Origin: Tritrichomonas musculus
Taxonomy: Eukaryota > Parabasalia > Tritrichomonadida > Tritrichomonadidae
DNA length: 28,792 bases
Assembly (NCBI GenBank): GCA_039105265.1
Contig: JAPFFF010000254.1
Span: 1 to 28,792, forward strand
Direction: 5' to 3'
Positions 22,860 to 28,792 of the stretch are shown here, piece by piece. Made by a program: the position numbers and the translations under genes. Numbering within the stretch: the first letter of the stretch is position 1; each line of letters opens with the position of its first letter. The notes beneath the pieces were generated by a model, which saw only the letters and a list, made by a program, of their open reading frames with translations, searched no databases and had not been told where the DNA came from.

Positions 22860-23914
22860 CATTTTTATTTTCGAGGTTTACGCAGGCAATGACTAGATAT
22901 TCGTAATCAGTGCACTGAGCTGATTCGTATGGTGCCCTCAGATCGATGTTTCGTCCGAATTTTCCAAACTGATTTCAATTATATGTAGGGTCACCTCACT
23001 AAGTCCGACCACTGGACTTACCACAATATTATACTGTTGTTTCTTATCTCATATTATCAATCTCAGCTCTTAACGTTATATCTCATACTCAATCAGTTAT
23101 ATGCAATTTCAAATATACCTCTCAAAACTTACTCTAATGTTATTATACTCTTCCTTCTCACTTTGTTTATTCCAGTTTCCTTCGATCGCGCCTTTCTGTT
23201 CCCTCGGTTTCCCACTTTTCGTGACTCCATTCTCATTTTACAATTTCTCTCAATATTCTCAAATCTACAAGGCGTTATACAGTATGAAGACGATTCTCAC
23301 GGACAGATCGAAGTAAATTGCTACTTATTTTTACTCTTTTAGTTTATTCATTTTTATATATGGAGTCATCTTTCAGTGAGTCTGCTTGTGATTTCAATGA
23401 TCACACTGCCTTGATGAAAGAATCAAAAGACAGCAGTCAACAAGCGTCTACGGTAAAGGATCTCCGCAAGATGCTGCCTGACACATGTCGCGTGACTCTA
23501 CTGAAGGGCGCTCAATGAGCCCGTTCGTTCTCTCATTTAAGTTCTTGTTCAATTGTTTTATCCGTTACTCATTGTTCCTCATTTTCAGATCTCAATCTGA
23601 TATCCTCACATTGTTACATTGTTACATTGTTTCAAGTTCTTTGTTCTTTAGACGAGTTGTTTTACATCAGACTCGGAAACCATCGCTGGTTGTAACACAA
23701 CCCGTCCTCAGAATGATCTGTGTTGCTCAATGATCATTTTTTGGCGACCGTTTATTCCAAGTCTGACTCATTACTTGAAGTCTTTTTGGACCTTTTAACT
23801 TCAAGTTTTACCTTTTTCCTTTTATTTTCCTTTTTTTTTCTTAAAGCTTATGCCTAGCTTTTTTTATTAATTGCTTAATCGCAAAACTCTTAAAGCATTT
23901 AATAAACATTTAAA
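22860..23914 (+). mobile_element. Module A copy 2 (1055 bp)
   Basis: Same start, end and order as module A copy 1. By eye it differs by seven substitutions and one 4-bp indel in a CATTG-type microrepeat near 23607. One difference (A to T next to the AAGTCC/GGACTT stem) lengthens that hairpin by one pair. The other hairpins are unchanged. The flanks are target copies 3 and 4. Confidence 0.7.
23360..23518 (+). CDS. small ORF inside module A copy 2 (52 aa), uncertain
   Basis: This is the counterpart of the ORF at 13837-13995, with the same length and frame and one Thr-to-Ala replacement (SESACDF). No motif is recognised. It is listed so that the two copies can be compared; coding status is unproven. 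Confidence 0.3.
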   Translation: MESSFSESACDFNDHTALMKESKDSSQQASTVKDLRKMLPDTCRVTLLKGAQ

Positions 23915-23938
23915 CCACACGGGAGGAGATTTTTTTTT
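23915..23938 (+). repeat. Target sequence copy 4 (between modules A2 and B2)
   Basis: A 24-bp copy (CCACACGGGAGGAGA plus T9), identical to copies 1 and 2. Confidence 0.9.
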
Positions 23939-23949
23939 ATTTTGCAAAT

Positions 23950-26900
23950 ATGTTGATCTACCCAACGAAAAGTAGATTTTTGGAATCAGCAGAAGATGCT
24001 GATTCGTTTGATTCCACTCCGAAAAAAATCGGTGAAAATTTTTTTAATAATCGAGATATCATGACCGATAGGTGTCACAATCCTACCCATATTCACAACA
24101 GCAATTGCCATTCCGATAACAAATACGATCGAGGTTTTAAGATTCCTTGTTCTAGGGAACAGATATCCCATCATCCAAAACTCAATAAGTTCGACTTTTT
24201 CAAAGACAATTCGCTACTAGACGACCTTGACTCCTCGTATAAAACAAGATACGCAACTCAAATCTCACCCCGCAAAAAAGATACTAGCAGATATCCTAGT
24301 GATGATGTGAAGCTGCGGCTCCCGCCGGTTGGACCAGCTTCACAATCACTTTCCAAGTGTCCTGATGACGATATGACCAATTTCGAGCACATTAATTCAG
24401 ATTCAGAAAAAAGTGATAATAGTGATCAAATATCAATTTCCGATGAAGAAATTGAGGAACCTGAAACTATTTTCTGCAATTCAAATAATCCTTCTAGAGG
24501 GACAGAAGTGCTCTTACAGTCGGGTGTTCACTATAACCCGTCGAATTCTGATGGAGTTCCTAACCCATCATGGATCGTTGTTACGTGCGATCCTTCATTG
24601 ATTTCTCGTTGTCCTCTTGCTTATAATATGAATGAGAAGTCATCCGAAGGAATTCTGGTTGCTCGAGGACAATTGATCATTTCCGATGAGCAACCAAAAT
24701 TCGACAGGAATCGACCAGCAATCCCATCAACGGATGAAGAACTTCGTTTAAATGCTTTTGATCCCTATTCTTTCGTTCCTTCGTCTAGCATTCGAACGGT
24801 TCCATTCAATTTTCACTCAAAATGTTCCCCGTTTGTTTCGCATGTGTCCAACATCGTTAATTCGCTCTTTCTCTCAGGAACATGCAACATCGGGTGCAAC
24901 ACATCTCACTTCACCGACATTTCACATCACATGTCATGGAGTTACATCAATAATAATAACTTTTATTTCCTTTCTTCGCAGCACATTGATACGCGTGATA
25001 TTGTTAATTCTTACTCACCAAACTCAGCAGCTAATATTAGTAGTCAATCAGCTGGTGCCATCTCTCAACCTGCTGACTCAAACACGTTTGAGAACAACCA
25101 TGTTGTGAGTGCTGATACTCACAATGTTGAATCTGTTGCTAATCACGCTGTTGACGTTGACAATCAGATTGTCAAGTCAACAGCTCACGTCGCTCATCAC
25201 GCTGTTGACGTTGACAATCAGACTGTCAAGTCAACAGCTCACGTCGCTCATCACGCTGTTGACGTTGACAATCAGATTGTCAAGTCAACAGCTCACGTCG
25301 CTCATCACGCTGTTGACGTTGACAATCAGATTGTCAAGTCAACAGCTTACGTCGCTCATCACGCTGTTGACGTTGACAATCAGATTGTCAAGTCAACAGC
25401 TCACGTCGCTCATCACGCTGTTGACGTTGACAATCAGATTGTCAAGTCAACAGCTCACGTCGCTCATCACGCTGTTGACATTGACAATCAGTCTGTCAAG
25501 TCAACAGCTCACGTCGCTCATCACGCTGTTGACGTTGACAATCAGACTGTCAAGTCAACAGCTCACGTCGCTCATCACGCTGTTGACGTTGACAATCAGA
25601 CTGTCAAGTCAACAGCTCACGTCGCTCATCACGCTGTTGACGTTGACAATCAGATTGTCAAGTCAACAGCTCACGTCGCTCATCACGCTGTTGACGTTGA
25701 CAATCAGATTGTCAAGTCAACAGCTCACGTCGCTCATCATGCTGTTGACGTTGACAATCAGATTGTCAAGTCAACAGCTCACGTCGCTCATCACGCTGTT
25801 GACGTTGACAATCAGATTGTCACGTCAACAGCTCACGTCGCTCATCATGCTGTTGACGTTGACAATCAGATTGTCAAGTCAACAGCTCACGTCGCTCATC
25901 ACGCTGTTGACGTTGACAATCAGATTGTCAAGTCAACAGCTCACGTCGCTCATCACGCTGTTGACGTTGACAATCAGATTGTCAAGTCAACAGCTTACGT
26001 CGCTCATCACGCTGTTGACGTTGACAATCAGATTGTCAAGTCAACAGCTCACGTCGCTCATCACGCTGTTGACGTTGACAATCAGATTGTCAAGTCAACA
26101 GCTCACGTCGCTCATCACGCTGTTGACGTTGACAATCAGATTGTCAAGTCAACAGCTCACGTCGCTCATCATGCTGTTGACGTTGACAATCAGACTGTCA
26201 CGTCAACAGCTCACGTCGCTCATCACACTGTTGACGTTGACAATCAGATTGTCAAGTCAACAGCTCACGTCGCTCATCATGCTGTTGACGTTGACAATCA
26301 GACTGTCACGTCAACAGCTCACGTCGCTCACCACAACGTTGACGTTGACAACCAAACCGTCACGTCAACGGCTCACATCACTCATCACGCTGTTGGCGTC
26401 GACGATCGGGTTGTCACGTCAACTGCTCACATCGATCATCATCAAGTAGTCACGAAGGAGAAAGTCATCACTTCCGTCATCGAAGTGCCTAAGTTCGTCT
26501 TCGAGTTCAATGAGAAGGTGGTCCCTTTATTTACTCTCGCAGGTGATCACTCATCATTCAATTCATCCTCTGACTCTCGAAGCAATTCATTAGGCACACA
26601 GACTTCATCCACTAGTACGAGTAGTACTATTAGTGGTGCAGAAGACTTCTCCGAGGTGCGTTCTCAATCAGAACGCACCGATCACTCTGATGATGATGAT
26701 CGCAACGGTAGTAATGATGGATGTTCTTCACCGTCAAGGGACGATAGGATTTCTATTGAATGGATTGTGGATGAGCTGTCCAAAATCAATTCTAAAGCAG
26801 AATTGACCTCGCTCATCGACCAACTTCAGGTTGGTAATATTGACATGTCTCCTTTCGCTGATGTTGTTGATGTAAATGTTCCTATCGTCCTTCTGATGTA

Positions 26901-28792
26901 TCAGAAGTGTAGATGGTTGGGTGTTGGGCAGTTTTATTGCCCTTGTTGCGACAAAACGTTCCCTACATGTGCCTCGTTATCATTCCACCTGAGGTCGCTG
27001 CATGTAACGAATGGGGTTCCAATTGAACAGGCGGCTTTTGAATACATAATTGGTCGTAAGTTAAGATGGAAGATTGACTCGCCTCATCTTCCGGCAGATG
27101 CTCCACATTATCGGACCATTTACGTTTGTCCTGTGAGTGACTGTAACTATCTTGTGAGTCGGGCGAATTCGTTGAGCAGCCATATCGGTTCGGCTCATCA
27201 GGATCTTGAAGCTCTCAAAAGAGAAGTGGGTGTTTTCTGGGCAATGAACATCCTGCATGCTAGAAGATGCAGATGTTTACTTGCAACACGGGATGTCTTT
27301 CATGATCTGCGTGGTTCGATGTGTTCAACTTGCAGTGACTTCATTGGAAAAGACAAAGTCACTGTCAAGCAACACTCTAACAGATCTCATCCAGCATCCA
27401 ACGTTGAAGGTCATCGTTTGCAATCATTCGAGGTGAGTATTTCTACCAAGTGGTTTTCACCCGATACCGATGACGATGAGATTCGTGAGGCCAATTCTGA
27501 CCTTGACAAAGAAAAAAGTGTCAGAATGGAAAATAGGATTTTACAGGAAGAAGAAAGGTTGAATCCTGTGCAGGCGAGGTCAGATGAGTCTGTTGACCTC
27601 CAAGTGATGGAAGATCGACGTCGTGCAGAGGATAACCGCCGACGCAGACGTCAGGCTGGTTCCATTCCAGCCAATGAGAGAATGCCAGAAGCACGCTTGC
27701 ACTCAGTCTCTTCTTCAAGTGATGGCGAAGTCATTCTAAGTGATGTACATCCTGGTCATTCAAATTCAGCTTCGATCGTGGACATTGAGAGTTGCCTGTC
27801 CAAAGCTGAGAATTGGAAGTCGAGGTGCATGAAGGAAGATGATGATTTCGTGCACCTCCCGAAGCTGTGGGGTGACCGTTTAGCGAAACACAGGAAAAAG
27901 TTCGAAGAAGTGTTTAACAGTGAAGTCAAGGATGTTCTCAATTGGTATAATGAAGCTATTAACCTCTCTGACTCTTTGGAAAAGAGCAGCCGAATGCTTC
28001 TCTGCGAAGGGATGATTTCGAAAATCATTCTCATTCTACGGAAGTCGATTAGGAAGTTCGTTCGTTCGGCGCGGAGAGGTTCAGATAAGATTCGTCGCCC
28101 GCATTCCTTGGAGACACCGATTCAGATGAAGTCGGCCTCCAAATTCATCGCTGGTATTGAACTCCTGCATTCCCGCATTCACATCACTGATGATGATCTC
28201 GATCAACCTCAACGTAATGTCATCGCAGACATCAAAGAGAAGCTTGTTCGCTTTCTGTCACAGGCTCCTTTGGAGTTCTCTCAACTTCTTGGGAGTGGTG
28301 ACTTGGACTCAATTGACGGTTTGATTTACGATGAGCATTACGATGAAAGGATGAAATTCATACGTGCCAAGCTAGAGGAATTGGAGATTCTCAACAACTC
28401 TCCTTCCTCGCTTGGCTACAAGAAGTTCCTTCAGAAATTCTACGCTGAAGACGCCAAACGTACACTCGACTGGTTCGTGTTGAACGACGACACACCGGAA
28501 TGTGTCGTCCCAGTCGAAGATTTCGAGAACGTGTACGGGTCCTCGTGGAGCGATGCTGCTGCTCTCGGGGATGACCCAGATGGTGTTTACACTCTTCAGC
28601 GTAGAATTTCATCGAATAATTCTGATGAACTCAAATCACTCATCCTCAACGAAGAAGCTATTCTCAAAGCGGTCAGATCAAGATCCAATCTGTCTGCCGT
28701 CGGATGCGACGGCATTTCAAATGGTGTGTGGAAGGTTGGCGGGAGTGTCACGGCGACGATCATCAAGAATGTGTTGTGTTGCATGCTTGACA
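23950..28792 (+). CDS. LINE polyprotein, second copy, 3'-truncated by window
   Basis: The frame opens at the ATG at 23950, at the same place relative to the target copy as in the first LINE. It appears to stay open for about 1614 codons to the window end. Visible parts are the acidic N-terminal region, 24 tandem 18-residue repeats, the three C2H2 fingers and the first residues of the RT region (GCDGISNGVW). Relative to copy 1 it lacks 15 repeat units (270 residues) and carries Tyr53Cys near the N-terminus. The RT catalytic core, knuckle and endonuclease would lie beyond the edge. Role as for copy 1. Confidence 0.85.
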   Translation, partial: MLIYPTKSRFLESAEDADSFDSTPKKIGENFFNNRDIMTDRCHNPTHIHNSNCHSDNKYDRGFKIPCSREQISHHPKLNKFDFFKDNSLLDDLDSSYKTRYATQISPRKKDTSRYPSDDVKLRLPPVGPASQSLSKCPDDDMTNFEHINSDSEKSDNSDQISISDEEIEEPETIFCNSNNPSRGTEVLLQSGVHYNPSNSDGVPNPSWIVVTCDPSLISRCPLAYNMNEKSSEGILVARGQLIISDEQPKFDRNRPAIPSTDEELRLNAFDPYSFVPSSSIRTVPFNFHSKCSPFVSHVSNIVNSLFLSGTCNIGCNTSHFTDISHHMSWSYINNNNFYFLSSQHIDTRDIVNSYSPNSAANISSQSAGAISQPADSNTFENNHVVSADTHNVESVANHAVDVDNQIVKSTAHVAHHAVDVDNQTVKSTAHVAHHAVDVDNQIVKSTAHVAHHAVDVDNQIVKSTAYVAHHAVDVDNQIVKSTAHVAHHAVDVDNQIVKSTAHVAHHAVDIDNQSVKSTAHVAHHAVDVDNQTVKSTAHVAHHAVDVDNQTVKSTAHVAHHAVDVDNQIVKSTAHVAHHAVDVDNQIVKSTAHVAHHAVDVDNQIVKSTAHVAHHAVDVDNQIVTSTAHVAHHAVDVDNQIVKSTAHVAHHAVDVDNQIVKSTAHVAHHAVDVDNQIVKSTAYVAHHAVDVDNQIVKSTAHVAHHAVDVDNQIVKSTAHVAHHAVDVDNQIVKSTAHVAHHAVDVDNQTVTSTAHVAHHTVDVDNQIVKSTAHVAHHAVDVDNQTVTSTAHVAHHNVDVDNQTVTSTAHITHHAVGVDDRVVTSTAHIDHHQVVTKEKVITSVIEVPKFVFEFNEKVVPLFTLAGDHSSFNSSSDSRSNSLGTQTSSTSTSSTISGAEDFSEVRSQSERTDHSDDDDRNGSNDGCSSPSRDDRISIEWIVDELSKINSKAELTSLIDQLQVGNIDMSPFADVVDVNVPIVLLMYQKCRWLGVGQFYCPCCDKTFPTCASLSFHLRSLHVTNGVPIEQAAFEYIIGRKLRWKIDSPHLPADAPHYRTIYVCPVSDCNYLVSRANSLSSHIGSAHQDLEALKREVGVFWAMNILHARRCRCLLATRDVFHDLRGSMCSTCSDFIGKDKVTVKQHSNRSHPASNVEGHRLQSFEVSISTKWFSPDTDDDEIREANSDLDKEKSVRMENRILQEEERLNPVQARSDESVDLQVMEDRRRAEDNRRRRRQAGSIPANERMPEARLHSVSSSSDGEVILSDVHPGHSNSASIVDIESCLSKAENWKSRCMKEDDDFVHLPKLWGDRLAKHRKKFEEVFNSEVKDVLNWYNEAINLSDSLEKSSRMLLCEGMISKIILILRKSIRKFVRSARRGSDKIRRPHSLETPIQMKSASKFIAGIELLHSRIHITDDDLDQPQRNVIADIKEKLVRFLSQAPLEFSQLLGSGDLDSIDGLIYDEHYDERMKFIRAKLEELEILNNSPSSLGYKKFLQKFYAEDAKRTLDWFVLNDDTPECVVPVEDFENVYGSSWSDAAALGDDPDGVYTLQRRISSNNSDELKSLILNEEAILKAVRSRSNLSAVGCDGISNGVWKVGGSVTATIIKNVLCCMLD
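25147..26442 (+). repeat. 54-bp coding minisatellite, 24 units (copy 2)
   Basis: Same unit as in the first LINE, in frame. The last 18 units line up with units 22-39 of copy 1 with the same variants in nearly the same order. The first six units differ in order, including an extra TAC variant at unit 4. This shows loss or exchange of blocks at the 5' side of the array. Confidence 0.95.

Larger units (their letters stand above)
23939..28792 (+). mobile_element. Module B copy 2: same LINE, cut by the window edge
   Basis: The sequence follows module B copy 1 from its first base (ATTTTGCAAAT then ATG). It is nearly identical outside the repeat array: I saw one substitution (Tyr53 to Cys) in the parts compared. 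The array is 810 bp shorter. The window ends at the start of the RT domain, so the 3' half is not visible and completeness cannot be judged. Confidence 0.9.

Noticed and set aside
13337-23914. Module A copies as long terminal repeats of an LTR or Penelope-like element
   Set aside because: The two A copies do flank one B, but A is separated from B by a target-site copy, has its own 3' tail, and B carries an R2-type RT with CCHC and RLE endonuclease. No integrase, protease or GIY-YIG domain is seen.

Overview
The window looks like nuclear DNA of a parabasalid (trichomonad) protist, probably Trichomonas or Tritrichomonas. The evidence is AT-rich DNA with intron-free genes, a BspA-like leucine-rich-repeat protein with an ankyrin-like N-terminus, a TKL-type kinase, a decayed Tc1/mariner transposon, and a candidate TCACT initiator 14 nt before one ATG. 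The species assignment is inference; no rRNA or other marker is present.

Layout. Positions 1-1300 hold small minus-strand ORFs of unknown function, an ORF fragment cut by the window edge, and an 18-bp inverted repeat. Positions 1307-2553 are a dead Tc1/mariner element with TIRs and TA duplications. Positions 2821-3930 (-) encode a type II membrane glycosyltransferase-like protein, divergent from a 967-residue protein at 4189-7092 (+) with a low-complexity N-terminus and a WD40-like C-terminus. Positions 7600-9635 (+) are a frameshifted kinase / coiled-coil / C2 / Rab-GTPase fusion, convergent with a BspA-like LRR gene at 9923-12019 (-). Then come tRNA-Asp(GTC), broken BspA fragments on both strands, a small ORF and tRNA-Asn(GTT).

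The main discovery candidate starts at tRNA-Asn (13253-13326) and runs past the right edge. It is a tandem array of two alternating retroelement modules, A-B-A-B. Each module is preceded by the same 23-24 bp sequence, which is the 3' part of the tRNA-Asn gene plus its Pol III T-run. Module B (8.4 kb) encodes one 2766-residue protein: three C2H2 fingers, a non-LTR reverse transcriptase with YADD, a CCHC knuckle and a PD-x12-E restriction-like endonuclease. This is the R2/NeSL/CRE type of LINE. Its N-terminal half carries an 18-residue tandem repeat, 39 units in the first copy and 24 in the second. Module A (about 1.06 kb) has no RT and shares only a short 3' tail with B, so it may be a non-autonomous partner or a separate promoter/5' module.

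The architecture implies nicking of one strand at the tRNA T-loop and of the other after the terminator. The tRNA gene stays intact, and new copies stack directly behind it. The element is visibly richer in GC than the flanking host DNA, and the two B copies are almost identical outside the repeat array, so the insertions look recent.
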